A DNA stretch of 64,000 bases from positions 62,108,539 to 62,172,538 of the forward strand of contig CM060976.1 of assembly GCA_030765065.1 (NCBI GenBank). The letters run 5' to 3'. Origin of the DNA: Deroplatys truncata. Its lineage: Eukaryota; Arthropoda; Insecta; Mantodea; Mantidae. The position numbers were made by a program, and so were the translations under genes. Every line of letters begins with the position of its first letter. Within the stretch, counting starts at the first letter, position 1. The notes below the pieces were generated by a model. The model searched no databases, was not told the DNA's origin, and saw only the letters and a list, made by a program, of their open reading frames with translations. Shown one piece after another: positions 11,157-23,890 of this stretch.

Positions 11157-14100
11157 TACATGCATTCAAACTTGACAAGCTAGAAATGAAAGGAAGGAAA
11201 GAAAAAAAAAAAAAAAAAAAAGATATCAACCTTGGAACTATGTTACTTTTTGCCTTAGAAATACACTCTGAGAGTCCAGAGGAGCATCACCTTCTAACCA
11301 ACAGTGCAGAATAAAATAACTATGGCCTGCTTCTCTAGCTGTAACATTTATTTACTTATGAAACAGCTGTATCAATACCAATGTGCATTTAGTTCTGGAA
11401 AGGAGCTGCTCAGTGAAAACATGTACTTATCAAAAGAACACAATTTAATGTGAACAATATTTTATCCAGTTTTTACACACAAACTTTTTACAGTAAACCT
11501 TAAAAGAATCTTTAATACACAAAGTACATTACAAAAATGCTTTTGTTTCCAAAACCTGTTGATAAAAGTTAAAAAAGAAAAACAAAATAGGGTCAATGGA
11601 ATGTATCTGAATGGCATGCAGGACATATTACACAACTACTTTTCTTGTTATAAAACCAGGTTGCATAATTTTTTTTACCACTTTTATAAAATAAAATTAT
11701 TATAAGTATTTATAATTTATTTTCTAGAAGCTATGTACACTCTTAATATACACTTTCAGTAACATTTATACTTTGGCATTTCCTGCTTTTTAAATGTACA
11801 AATACATCAAATCACTAATCACAATTTATACAAGGCAGTTGGATTATGCACTTACTTAAAAGGAATAGAGGTTAGGAATAGTGCAAGTAGGTGATTTGTA
11901 CGTGCCCATGTAGCATTATTAGTAACTTACTGCATGACTTTCTGTTCTAGAAACTTTAAATATGACAAAATGACAAGTTTTTGCATTAGGCAAGGAAGCA
12001 GAAGTAACAACGGAAGTTAAAACCCTTAATGCTAAAACCTATCTTGAAATTCCTGTAAAAGAAGGTATTAGGTATAACAAGGTTTTATGCAAAAAATTAG
12101 CTGCTAGCTTCAAGTAGAAGGTATAATCTTTAAATGGCAAGCAGTATACAATATAGATGTGAAGTGGATCACAGCTGTATGGTTATTTTCGCACAAATCG
12201 CTCCTGTCTCTCTCTCCTCTGATCTGATCTGACCTTCCTGTGGGCAGGACCCTCTAAACATTTGATTAATACAAGTATTGCTTCACTATAATTTCAATAG
12301 GTGGTCTTTTGTTCAAATTTGGAAACTTGCCTTTAAGACTGCAGCTAAAATTTTGCATACAGCTATGACAAACACTTTTGTATAACAAACATTTAGAGCA
12401 GGCGTGTCAAGGTCAATGCCATGAATAACCTGCGATAGCTTCCATAACGCTGGACAAGCTCACAAATGTAAACGTAGCTAACAGGAACAAATAAAGTCCA
12501 TTTTTTAACTAAACACACAGTTGTATGACCTTCCAGTAGAGAGGCTGTCTTATATACCAATATCAATGGCATCACACATGCCAACAGTAGGCAACCTTGA
12601 CATACCTGATCTACAAGTAGCTTTGGAAATAAAGGTGTTGATACTTTTGAGTGATGCTGTGCTATTAGGAGAGGAGAGAGAGGAAAGGAAAAAAGGGAAA
12701 AAAAAACAAACACAAAAACAACAGTCCAATTTCTATTTGTCCCTCGTGATGTGTTTTTGTCTTCTTGTTGCATAAAAGAGCTAATATCATATATTGTAAT
12801 TTATTCAATCATTTATAAGAAACTTATCTTTATTCTTACTAGAGGGTAGACAGAAATGGGGGGCAAACCTTGCCGAGTGCTTTGAAAGAAGGACAAGTCC
12901 TATTAAAGCCTAATTTCTAATTCATGTATCCCCCATTACAAATATTTCAAAAATATTAAGCTGGAAAGCAGAAAATGGTAGCATATCTGGATACGCTTTA
13001 CTAGCTAATAATTCTTCAGCATGTAAATCTAGCTAGTTATATACATGCCAGTCACAGGACCTAATCCTGCTTAGATGCAACTACCTCTTTAATTTTTGTT
13101 AAAGTCCTATTATATCTTTGATAATAACAGCTTATATATTGCAATCACTGGCAATATGTAGCACCATCTGGAAGATCTGAGTAGTTGGCACATAATGCAG
13201 TGTGGTACACCAAAAACCAACTAACTCCCCAGGAATCATTTTCTTTCCTTAGTGACAAGTGCATGCAAGGATAAAACACCTGATCTGCTAGCTGTTTTTT
13301 TAAATTACTTAAAAATTGGGTTGGTGTAATTATTAATAATCTATTAATGCCTTATGCACTCCATCCACCTACACAATAAATTCTGGCATGAAAAAGTGAA
13401 ACATTACCGTGTTCCAATAATTTTTACAATTTAAGCAAGCAGAGAGCAATTGATGGATTCAACTATTACTCTCAGTCCATTAGGATTATCCTGATGGACA
13501 TTTTTGAGAAAGCATTTAAAAATCCTTATATGAGAAGGAAATGTGCAGAATTTTGAAAACATATATAGCAAGTATCCCAGATCTTTGTGACTAGCTTTGT
13601 AGCGATAAATCCATACTTATCAGATTTGACAGAAAATGCAATCAAGATCATATTACTAGATCTGATTTATAAATATTATAAAATACACCTATTCTCCAGA
13701 TTTGAATCATACAAAGCATTCAGTTTTACTTGCTTCTCAGACAGTTTCTACACATTTAGAAATCATTTTGTTAGTGAGAATATGGGAGCATTAAAAGCAT
13801 TGGCACTGATGTTTCATATTTAGAGAGCTGGCTTAATTCTTTAAGATATGCATTTAGTTATTTACTGTATGTTAACTCTTTGAAGTTACAGGTCACTTTT
13901 GTTCCATTATTCCAAAGTTTTCTCTTTGAAATAAATTTATTAATACTTTTAAAATTCTCTTATTTAATATTCAGAGAGATGGTTTTAAGAGGGAATTTAG
14001 AACCATATAACCAATGGCTACAGCTATGAAGAAACTCTTTTTGATGATTGTAGATGAAGAATGTTTGTATTTTAGTAAAAACATTTAAGTGCAGCGTGCA

Positions 14101-14612
14101 CTCTTCCAAGTACTGTCCATTAATGTTTTATTTCTGAATGCTGCACAAAGTCTTAAGACTTGTAGAAGACAAGTTTTCTTCTTTATTTTTAATGACTTTT
14201 CAGTTCTATACCAGTATTAAAAGCTTGTAAAAATGGAGTATTATATATCTGCTATTTTTTATTCATATAAATTTATGTGAGTAGAAATAAAATAATTAAA
14301 ATTTAAAAATTGGGACCAAAGAGTGTGTAATGGTGATTGCGGATAACCAAACCCAAACCTACTAAAATCACAATCTGCATTCACGAACAAGAGAAACAAA
14401 GGCAATGTTATTTTCCAAGTTTCTCAACCTCCATGGGTATTGAACGCACTAAAAGCAAATAAGCTAGCATTTCAATAAATGCTCATTTCCTACTGTGCAA
14501 TTTGTCCAATTCATTATTACAGGCATTTTTAGTCATTATAAGCCTCCTGCCTGCAATATACAGTTGGCAAACAATGAAAGAAGTGCACATTCTATTCATC
14601 TCAACAGCCTTT
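11157..14612. other. No gene seen; 3'-UTR-like in places
   Basis: A poly-A run at about 11204 is followed by ~3.4 kb of unique-looking AT-rich sequence. On the minus strand AATAAA-type signals occur near 11346, so part could be a long 3' UTR, but no minus-strand coding exon is seen in the window to which it would belong. A C/T-rich patch at 12670-12720 makes spurious frames on both strands. Confidence 0.4.
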
Positions 14613-14635
14613 TAAATAAATAAATAAATAAAAAA
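14613..14635. repeat. (AAAT)n microsatellite
   Basis: About five AAAT units followed by an A run. It sits at the 3' edge of the Penelope-like remnant. Confidence 0.8.
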
Positions 14636-14794
14636 CATTAATTGCTCCATTTACTTAAAATTAATCAGACATGTTTCAAACAGGTGTGCTCTCCATCCTC
14701 AGAATCGGCCGACTGAAGTCCATGTCAGGTAACTGTCTCCCCATTTCCTCATTGCCTGGTCTACCACTCTTCCCATTGGTCAGTCACAAGACAT

Positions 14795-14809
14795 TGTCTA
14801 TTGACGGTA
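14795..14809. repeat. 15-bp target-site duplication, left
   Basis: TGTCTATTGACGGTA, identical to 15273-15287, directly flanking the GC-rich insert. Confidence 0.85.
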
Positions 14810-15272
14810 GAAGTACGCCGGGCCGAACATCTGAGCCCCTTCCGAATGGGAGTTGTTCGGATTGGGTTGGACTCGGCGGGGCAGTGGTTCCCGATACCCA
14901 TGGGTGATTGGGTACGCCTGGCTATGTTAATTCCACCCAGGCGGGGTTGTGAGACGCCTCGAGAATCTCCGGCACCAGCCATGAGGGATAGCTGGTAGAC
15001 AGTTGCTAGAAACTATCGGCCCCACCGAGGTTGTTCGGTAGTCTCCCCCAGTTAGGGTTCGCCCTGCTGGCCTGACGCGCGTAAGTGGCGTATCCACTTC
15101 CGTCCCTGCTTGGAAGGGTCGGTGCTGGAGGTGTCCTAGCCTGATTTCGACCAGGCAGGGGGGGGGGCGGTATATAAAATAGGCACCGCTCCTAATGGAA
15201 AGCCCCACGAGTTTACTCCTGGGTATGCGAGGGTGTGGTCTCTGCGTTGGCAGACCCGGTCCCGTATTTAGA
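14810..15272. mobile_element. GC-rich 463-bp insertion of unknown class
   Basis: It is bounded by perfect 15-bp direct repeats and much richer in G+C and CpG than its surroundings. It has a run of 10 G near 15160. Neither end has a poly-A tail or an obvious inverted repeat, and no convincing frame is seen on either strand. The duplication length suits an endonuclease-primed retroposon (for example a 5'-truncated LINE without an A tail). The class remains open. Confidence 0.65.
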
Positions 15273-15287
15273 TGTCTATTGACGGTA
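15273..15287. repeat. 15-bp target-site duplication, right
   Basis: TGTCTATTGACGGTA, identical to 14795-14809. Confidence 0.85.
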
Positions 15288-15917
15288 TTTCAAGGTTCAT
15301 AACTCAATGTTCTTAATATTTTCCCACACTGTTAATTTCCAATGGTTCTTAGCTGGTTTTAAAAGTTTGATTTCTTGGCTAATATTGCATGACCAAAAGT
15401 GATGGGCTATGCTGATTTATCTGTCTGTTTAGATTTTATATTTCTGAGATGTTCCTTCAATCTGGTTTCTAAGTTTATCTTTGTCTTTCCAATATATATT
15501 TTATGACAGCCTTTACAATTGATATGATGGATTTTTTGACTAGTGTTTTTTTTTTAAACATGTTATTAACATGCCCCACTGTTTTAAATACTTCATTTTT
15601 ATTATCAATTTTAAAGCCTTTTAAATGATGGCTTTGTCCCATCTGCTCAGAATTGTACAGTGTGTCTTCCTAGCAGTTTTTTTTTGAGAACCAGAATTTA
15701 AAGTAGGTCTCCCTTTCTTAAGTTTGATTAGCGGACCAAGAAAGATATGAGATGAGTGCAAGCTATAGAGGTCTGGAGTAAGGCTATATGGTAGGATTTT
15801 ATTTTCAAAGTATAATAAATGAATACATAATGCTATCACAATTTCAGTCACTGGTTAATGATACTTCTGTTCAAGGATCCAAGATTCCCCCCCCCTTACG
15901 AAAAAAAGAAAAAAATT

Positions 15918-16588
15918 CTGATGTTACATTCCACAACTTTCTCTACCCACTTTATTTTTTTCTCTCTCTCTTTAAACTTATTTTTTTCTATCTACTTCAT
16001 GTTATTCATTATAAACATTTGTAGAATTAGTACAAAGGTAGGTACAAAGAGGTTACAGGAGGCTGAAGCAATAGTCAGAAGATAGGTCTCATATGTTGGC
16101 TTTGAAATTCCATACACTTTGCATGACATGTGCATGGTTCCTATTACATAGGCACCACAGGCGGTGGACACTGATGATACATGAAATAACTGGGAAAGAC
16201 AGTTTGGGAAGTATTTCACTTAAGTTTAGGGTATCTCTTTGGCATTCGTCAATTATGAGGACAGGAAAAACCTGGAAAAAGAACTTGATGAGGGAAGAGT
16301 CCTGAAAGGATTTGAACTCCAGACCTCCCATTCACAAGTGCATGACTTAATGACCTCAACCACCCATGTCGGTTTGGCACTTTATAATGGGGGGATTTTC
16401 TTGAAAATCTTTAATACCCTTGGAAGATGCTGATCTAAACTTGATATTTAACACACACATGCGCACGCATAGTTTTTCTAAAAATGCTTTTTTGTAGGTT
16501 CGGTACACCTCAACAAACATATTTCTGGTAAAATCTTTATATTGTATTACTGGGAGGAATAGAGTACTTCACCCAGAAGAAAGTAAAA
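15918..16588 (+). repeat. R850 repeat, rearranged copy
   Basis: It starts CTGATGTTACATTCCACAAC and keeps the 5' third (CTTCATGTTATTCATTA, GGCTGAAGCAATAGTCAGA, GGCTTTGAAATTCCATAC). Its middle is replaced by unrelated sequence including a tRNA-like segment at 16301-16370. It resumes at GGGGGATTTTCTTGAAAATC near 16390 and runs to GAAGAAAGTAAAA. Confidence 0.6.
16301..16370 (-). repeat. tRNA-like SINE head inside R850
   Basis: Read on the minus strand it has box A GGTTGAGGTCATTAAG, an anticodon-arm region CATGCACTTGTGAATG and box B GGAGTTCAAATCC. It lies where R850 sequence is missing, so it is probably a nested SINE insertion. Confidence 0.5.
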
Positions 16589-19062
16589 CACATGCTGTTT
16601 ACAATTCAGTGTTCTTCCTTAGCAGCATAAAGTGGAGAGAGAACTTAAGGTATTATTTCTCCTGTTGTTTTGAAGTTGTCTGTTTCCCCTGAAGCATAAA
16701 TGTATTTTGACTTTAGGAATGTTTGGCTATCCACTTTTTGTAGTTAGCAAGTTCATCCATTCCTACAATATAATAAATAAATTTGTACAGCTCGTTTATA
16801 CTCTGTTCGTGTTATTTGTGTGCTCTGCATTGTTTCATAACTGATGCACAGAATGTAATTTTTTGTCTAATTATATGCTTACTTAACTTTCAGCTGTATT
16901 TCACATTTTAGTATCTAGCAATCTGCTGCATAATTTCAAATATACATGTCTTTGAGCAGAGGAGTAAAAATCACTTGATAATCTTTGTTTACAATCCCAT
17001 TATTTCTCTTTCCATTTCAGTACTATTGGCTGTCATTGGCAATTCACTCCAACATTAACTGATCTATAATCTACTCTTATTCAAGATTGCTCATCATTGT
17101 AGTCAATCCGTCCTTGCATGGCTTTTACTATAAATATATTGAAATCCACTGTTTTCTGATCAAACTATGCTGGATTCTGCATGCCTTATAACATACAATA
17201 TATATTCTACATAATAATTTATATCAGGCAATAGTATAATTTACAAATAATTTGAATACACAGCTTAGAAAACAAGCTTTTATGTGTATGTAACAAAATT
17301 AATTTTCTGTCTTGCATAAAACTACTTCAATTGTATTACATTTGAAATAATTTTATTTGGTATTTTAACAGGATTTTTTTAAAAAAAAGTTTAGTAAAAA
17401 CAAATTCCTTGAGAGTACTTTTATGATCTACCTATCTGTCTGTCTGTCTGTCTGTCTCTCTCTCCTTCCTGAAACAAGTATGCTGATTGCACCTGCATTT
17501 TCCATCATTTTTCTGCTTATGTGCAAAGCTGTCAAACTAACATTGATGTTCATTCAGGACAAAGACCTGGGATGTTTTATTTTGATTGTTCTTATCCTCT
17601 CATTTCATCATACCATGGGATCCTGACAGGCGAGTTCAAGGTTCTGACCACTTTTGCTGACCTCCATCAACAGCCATCAAATATCTTTTCAAAAAGAAGT
17701 TTGTTCCTGTGTGAATGTGAGACTTGGATAGAAAATAAAATATATGAGCAAACATAAATTATTCAAAACCACAATATCATTTATATGATTAGTCATGGAA
17801 TGCAAGATGTATGTGGCAGTCTGCAATTTGTAATGCTCCAATAAGTGAACAATGGCCAAGTGCTGAAGGAAGAACACATTTTTAAACCCATTTTATAATT
17901 ACAATATTAATTGTAAAGCCAATGGTTTCTTTTATTTTTCTAATTTTTTATTATTCTGCTTTAACTGATGTGTCTTGTACATATTTTTTGCATGTAATAA
18001 CATGAAGCTAACCAGGAGGCATTTGAAATAATTTCCAATGGTAAGACAACAATGTTGATCATTGTCAAGCACATTTGCTACTGAGATGTAACTCGGAATT
18101 GTAAATTATCTACCTATCAATAATGTGCATATTTTGCTAGTCTCTCCCAAGATTATTACAATACTTTCAAGTCTAGCAGCAATGAAAAGAATGTAACTGT
18201 ATTGAAACCCCTGCATCAATTTTACCATTTTCTGAGGTATAATTTTGGGTCAAAGACACAACATGCTGGTGTAAATGGGAAGGCAACACATAAGCAAAAC
18301 ATTCAACTGCACAATACACTAAGGTGAGGATGGGTTGGTAGTGTGGGGACTGGCATGGCAGGCAAGACTTCTGTGCATCAAGAAATACTAATAATTGTTG
18401 GATACTTTGCTAAGTGCTCTGTGCTTACACTTTACAAGAGAAAATTAAATATGGGCTACATTACTTCAAAGCATCCAACAACTGCTTTGACACTACTGTG
18501 GGTACTTTTAAACATGGTGCAGTTTTCCCACTAACTCTCTTCTTCCTTATCTTCCATCACTGCAGTGCATGAGAGGGCCCAACTACCGTTCTGCAAATGT
18601 TCTGCTCATGTTGAACTTTCCACTTATAAATGACAAGAATGACAAAGACATGTTTATGGTTGGTCACTAAACCTCAGGCCCCATAAAGGATTTCTTTGAA
18701 GTATTAGGTTTCAGAAGTAAAATTATTTGTTGAAGTATATAGGAAAAAATCTTCATTTCACAGATAAATTCTTACATAGCATACTGTGATGTAAAGTATC
18801 TGCAGAATTATTGCACCATTAGCCATTATGGCTTTAAAAATATCACTATCTCTCCAATTTTCTCTTAATTCTATAAACTAAGATCTACTTTCTAACCAGC
18901 ATTTATGTATCCCTTTAAAACAAAAAAAAATAGCATTCTGTTGAAGTGTAAATTTGTCTAACTTCTGCTTGGCTCTATGGTCTATTCATACTGCTTTCTT
19001 TGCATGCAAGCCTTTAACTTCATTCATGAGTCATATCAGCTTCCAGGTATCAAACGTTTACT
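16589..19062. other. No gene seen
   Basis: AT-rich non-coding sequence; the only clear structure is the (CTGT)n run at 17431. Short frames show no family features. Confidence 0.45.
17431..17464. repeat. (CTGT)n microsatellite
   Basis: About seven CTGT units passing into CTCTCTC. Confidence 0.9.
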
Positions 19063-19125
19063 GATAGCTAAGCGGTTATAAGCTTACACCTAGCAGTAAG
19101 AGCTACCAAGGTTTGAATCCCACCC
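19063..19125 (+). repeat. tRNA-like fragment
   Basis: A box-A-like TAGCTAAGCGGTTATAAG and a box-B-like AGGTTTGAATCCCA lie 35 bp apart, followed by a C run. It is probably a decayed SINE head. Confidence 0.35.
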
Positions 19126-20919
19126 ACATTCCCCCCCCCCCTTTTCTTTACATATAAACATGAAGTTTATTACATACATGTTAATGTAGTTTCCATTTGC
19201 AAAAGCTTATTTGATTTTAAGGCACTTATGCTCATACAAAAACTTCAGTATTCTTCTTTGCTTTGAAAATATGTATGAAACTAAAATATTCTTAAATGAA
19301 ATAAAAATATAAATTAATATTGATTAAATAAACCTTCCTGCCCTCATTCCTAGGGAATTTATTTTAGAATGAGGATGTGTTTTTGTGCTTAAGCATGAAT
19401 GTCTTATTATTCAAATATATTTTGTCCATTAAAAATATAAAGTACATTAACTTTACTTTCTAAAAAACAATTGAAGTTTACAAAGGAAGTAATTCTATTA
19501 CCAGATGTGGGTGTTTGACCGCTCAGCCACCAGAACACTTGCCTGGAATGCTATGTATTTTCCTATTTATTGCATCTTTAAAAATACATATAGGGTGGCA
19601 TTGTGTACTCTGAACTAATCACTGAATGTTTCCAATGTTTTCAAATTGCACTAGCTTTCTGGCTGTTACTCATTTTTTCTGTCTTAGTGTGAACATCAAA
19701 ATATCTGAAATTCAACTTAGTTTCCAACTCACACAGTTATTAAGTACACAAAAATTTAATAGTGTAAATCCCCAAACAAAGTAGGGGATTTACTTTAAGT
19801 TTTTGACACATCACAATCCTTGCCAAAAACGCAAACATATCAAGCATTATTAATTAATAATATGAATGTTTAATGTTTATTGAAACAAAAAAATTTTCTT
19901 AACCAAACTGCTCGATAGTTATTGTTCAACACATGTGAGAAATGCTGTGCTTATGTAACTAATATTCTGGATAAAAGATACTGACATACTTTGGAATGCT
20001 TATAAATACCTTACATGTATGAATATAATGTGTTATCTCCATTTTATTTCAATAATAAGCAGGTAAAGATAATACATTAACTATCATCTAAGGAAAATTG
20101 TACTATTATTCTAAAAATGCTATATGAACACAATTTGCAATTGAGAAGTTTATTTCCTGTGGTCTCTTATCCATCCTGCCAAAACTTTACATTATAGTTA
20201 AACTTGACTTATAAACTCTTCCATGTATATTTTTACTCTGCGAAGATTTACGGACTTACTTTTCCTTTATGACCTTTAACTACTATGTGTAATACATTAA
20301 ATACTTGCAGAAAAGACTAATTTTGTAATAAAAATCCAAACAAAGACAATGTTATTAATTGCCACTTTCAATACCTTTTTCTTGAGGTTCTGGGGTGTTG
20401 CACAGTGAAAACAAGTGTTTCCCATGTGTGCCAAATTCTATATAGGAAATATAACTAATTTCAAAACTTTTGGGGGAAAAGACATTTTGGAAATAGATCC
20501 TAAATTATAAAATACTCTATTACAGCATGATTTAACATTATTTTCTGGTGGAAATCTTTCATCAATATTGAATGCATAGCTCAGGATGGTGCAACAGATA
20601 AATATATATGATGTATAGCATGTATACTTCAACAGTATCCTTTTATTTTATTACTCCTTTTTAAAGCTTTAAGATCTCAAAATATCTGTAAATGTACTCA
20701 ATAAATGAACACTGGATGGAGCCACAAATACAGAATTGGTTTCATGAAAATAACACATTTTGTATTATAAAGTAAACGAATTAATGTTGTTGCATTTCAC
20801 AGCTTCAATTTTAAGACAGGAGGTTTGTTTGTATTATGGTAACATGTACATAGCATTAGAATGAGCCTCCTTTATAGAAACTGTTAAGTTTTTCTCAAAT
20901 ATTTAAATTAAATACTTTA
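19126..20919. other. No gene seen
   Basis: AT-rich non-coding sequence with short A/T runs only. Confidence 0.5.
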
Positions 20920-21750
20920 AGGACCGTTATTATAAAATAATTTGACTGGAGGTTTAGTTAAACTGAAACAAAGGTTTAACTGGAGGTGCCATTTATAACC
21001 TTCTGGTTAAGTTAAACTGCAATATAAAGATGTTGGTATACCTGATGGGTGAGAAAAGAAAACAATCGCTAATCTTCTTGTACCACAACTACATACTGTT
21101 AGTACATCTCCCAACTTAGAAAAGAAAAAAAAAATGTACCAGATAATGTTTTTTATGCAGTCGAAGTGAAAACGGCTGATATGAATGAAGAGATGTGCAA
21201 ACTTTTCCACAGGATAGGTAGATAAACACTGGCCAAAATGGAACATTTTCTCATAGGTATATAAAACATACAGGAGCCTAGGTGACAGACTAATGTTTAT
21301 AGAAATGTCCCTTATGTTTGTGTGATGCATAGGTCAATTGTATTATGTGGCCCTAGCATTTATGTTTACGCTTTTTGACAATGTATTATTTTAATAGAAA
21401 TGCATCGTTTTAGAGTTCATATCATATCGTTGCATGCTGTATCCAGTTTTGATTTAACCAAATAAGGTTAGACTATCTGCTTTGTGTGTCTGAATTTGTT
21501 TAACAACTCATGGTCATTCCACGTCTGATAGTGATGAGGACTATTTGGGAAAATTTTGGGTCTCCGAGGTCTTTCAATAATCTGAATAACTTCTTCAGTC
21601 AGCAATTCCTGAAGTACCTCTCCAATATCCACATATGCAACTGGGACTGCCATCTTGCAACGTAACATTAAACTGAATTAAATGGAGGAGGAGTTTCAGT
21701 TAAGTTAAAGCTCACTGAAGATTAAAGTAGAACTAAATAATATAGTTTAA
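20920..21750 (-). mobile_element. Probable PIF/Harbinger-like remnant
   Basis: GGAGGTTTAGTTAAACTG near 20948 and the inverse-like CAGTTTAATGTTACG (minus strand, near 21670) suggest decayed terminal repeats. Between them lies a minus-strand frame at 21668-21468 that resembles the N-terminus of Harbinger transposases. The remaining ~450 bp before the left end shows no catalytic-domain motifs. Borders are approximate. Confidence 0.4.
21468..21668 (-). pseudogene. Harbinger-transposase-like N-terminal fragment
   Basis: A 66-residue frame contains DIGEVLQELLTEEV, then an ERPRRPKIFPN basic patch and HELLNKFRHTKQIV before the stop. PIF/Harbinger (HARBI1-type) transposases carry an Arg/Pro-rich patch followed by a D/E-x-F-x-x-R-F-R motif at this place, which is the basis for the call. 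No DDE residues are present. A chance frame cannot be fully excluded. Confidence 0.45.
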
Positions 21751-23149
21751 ACCTAACTGAGCATTTGAATGTTGTTTATAATACCAGCCCTGAGCATATT
21801 TGCTCAAGAAGTGTTAGGGGAAGTAAGGAGAACTTTTATGCTAAAAAGCCTTGGTATTGAATATGGAGACATGAAAATGTCAAAATTAATAGAAACTACA
21901 GTATTTTCATTAAGACATCTGGAAACTGCTTTCTGTTTTTACTTTGTAATCAAAATGTCAGTCCAAATTGACTCTTAAGTAACTGCAAAGCTGTAAATGA
22001 AAAATTGCACCCACATGTCCACAAATAATTCTTTATACAGCAATGTAGATTTGTACAGGAAAGCACCATCTATAGGTTAGTGCCTGAATGGGAGAGATAT
22101 AAGTGCTGCATAAACATGCAGCTTTGTTTCAAAGAGTCCCTAAGATGGTTTGTCTTAGTGCCCATTTGGCCTGCAGTCAGTTATACGACCATGGTAAATG
22201 TCATGGTATACATGCTGGAAACAACAACAAACTGAAAGCAGTTGACCAGGACGAAATCCTGGAGGAGATAACAGGATGGTCAACACAGGAAAGAAGTTGT
22301 TTCCCTATGCACAGCTCTGCAGTGGCGGCTGTTGTATAAAAGCACAAGAGCACATGAATACCTCAACTTTTGACACTTTGCAGATTTGAGTTTTTTTTCT
22401 TTAAATACTATTAAACACAGATAAGTATGTACGGCAATTTAAAATCTACAGAATTTAGATCTTACCATGCTGCTTCTCTAAATTGGATGAAATGTGGCAA
22501 CAGGGTCAGTAGCACATCTTGATTTGTGCAAGTTTTAAGTTTTTCTGCATGTGCAACTAGTATGATGTAATTACCTTATGGGTCAAATACATATGGGTTG
22601 TGCACACTTGAAGACATGCACAAAACTTCTCCCATGCTGTATTTCCATACTATCACTACAGTTAATGCCACTAATGGTAGTAGTATGGCAGAAGTAGGTA
22701 ATGCACAAGAGTGCTGCAACTTCTCCCAGTTATTTCAGACCATTCAGACTCTCAATTACAATTTACACATTACTTCTTCTTGCTCTAAAATGATTACAAT
22801 TGATTTGCTTCTTACTTATATTAATAAGATACTTTTAATTAATTTGGATTGAGGTCACAATCTTTCCTTTCAATATGAACTTTCAAAAAAAAAAATTATG
22901 CTGTTATCCCCAACAGACATCCACAAAACAACTTTTCTTTCATCAGACATATTATTATTATTATTATTATTGTTGTTGTTGTTGTTGCTCCTGGAAGCAG
23001 TTATACTAATTTGTTCATAATCATAACTATTATGCAATAGATCCTATTTCACATTTTCAGGGCTAGCCAACTCTAAACTTTTGAGAATACCCAAATTATA
23101 TACTCACGAGCTACTAATACAGCTGTGCATATGCAGGGTTCTACAGCAC
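21751..23149. other. No gene seen
   Basis: Non-coding. Short frames near 21769, 22103 and 22598 show no family resemblance. A trinucleotide repeat sits at 22950. Confidence 0.45.
22950..22988. repeat. (ATT)n(GTT)n compound microsatellite
   Basis: About seven ATT units run straight into about six GTT units. Confidence 0.9.
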
Positions 23150-23890
23150 CATGATCAAGACCAGCGATACATCAATGTTGTTCAATATCTTGATTGGGCA
23201 TGCATTTATTGATGCAACTTCTTGGATCAGCAATAGACACATGGAAGAGATGGGCTACATCTAAATAGAAGGGGGTAGCTAAGCTTGGTACTCTGATGAA
23301 TAGAGCTATAGCACAGCTCGTACCAAAACACTAAAGAATTTAGACAGTATTAAGCTCACAGTACAGGACTTTTGTATAAATTCTTATCAGGTAATAAACT
23401 CACAAGACATAACAGAGCAGGTATCCCTTAATATTGAATGCAATACCGCCAACAAATGCAACATTAAATCAAAACGTGCAAAGGTAATAAATAATAATCC
23501 AAAACATGATGGTAGTCTGGGATTGAATTGTTATTTACTACACATATTCCATCAATATGTGCAAAGTATAAAAAACAAATTGATGGATATGGAAGTTCCA
23601 TTATGATAGGCTAAAACATAGACATATTATGCATGATTGAGCACTGGTTAGCTGAAAATGAGGTCACTAAGCTCAAACTCTCTAATTTTAAAGTAATAAA
23701 TGGATTTAGTAGGAAAAAACTGAAAAATGATGGGTGTTTTATGCTAATTAAAAATTCTTTGAAAGCTAAACTGCCTTCAAGTTTTGAATTTCTCAGTACT
23801 GAACAGCACTTTGAAGTTAATATTGATAATTCTACCGGCATATGTTTTTGCAGAGCTCTACAGCATTTCATGATGGAAATTTTGATTTAA
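23150..23890 (+). pseudogene. L2/CR1-like LINE fragment: esterase end plus APE endonuclease start
   Basis: At 23250-23330 the sequence reads GLHLNRRG and, after a one-base shift, VAKLGTLMNRAIAQLVPKH then a stop: the end of an ORF1 SGNH-esterase domain. A linker follows (LNCYLLHIFHQYVQSIKN near 23530) and then CMIEHWLAENEVTKLKL, FKVINGFSRKK and GCFMLIKNSLK (23633-23780). This fits the N-terminal APE-type endonuclease order of L2/CR1 LINEs, with the catalytic Glu in EHWL. It stops before the rest of the endonuclease. It differs in sequence from the LINE at 49990, so it is a separate family. Confidence 0.65.

Larger units (their letters stand above)
14640..15850 (-). pseudogene. Penelope-like retroelement remnant with GIY-YIG domain
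   Basis: On the minus strand around 15530-15400 the sequence encodes HHINCKGCHKIYIGKT, then LETRLKEHLRNIKSK, a stop, and PITFGHAILAKKSNF. IYIGKT plus the downstream R-x3-KEH is the GIY-YIG endonuclease signature. A CxxC-bearing lead (NCKGC) and a trailing HA motif are usual in Penelope-like elements. C-terminal sequence (RTIGN, KILRT) follows, is split by the GC-rich insert at 14810-15272, and resumes below 14794. Upstream (15540-15780) traces such as VFKTVGHVNNMF belong to the linker. No intact reverse transcriptase is present. It is dead: stops and frameshifts occur throughout. Confidence 0.7.

Noticed and set aside
12393-12775. Overlapping open frames on both strands (126 and 84 codons)
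   Set aside because: They depend on a C/T-rich (G/A-rich) simple stretch; no family motif, no splice context, and both strands are open, as expected for low-complexity DNA.
11157-14612. Long 3' UTR of a minus-strand gene
   Set aside because: Poly-A signals alone are too common in AT-rich DNA, and no coding exon in the window connects to it; reported only as a possibility in the gap entry.
15621-16085. Short frames between the Penelope remnant and R850
   Set aside because: They overlap repeats with known non-coding or broken frames and show no own motifs.
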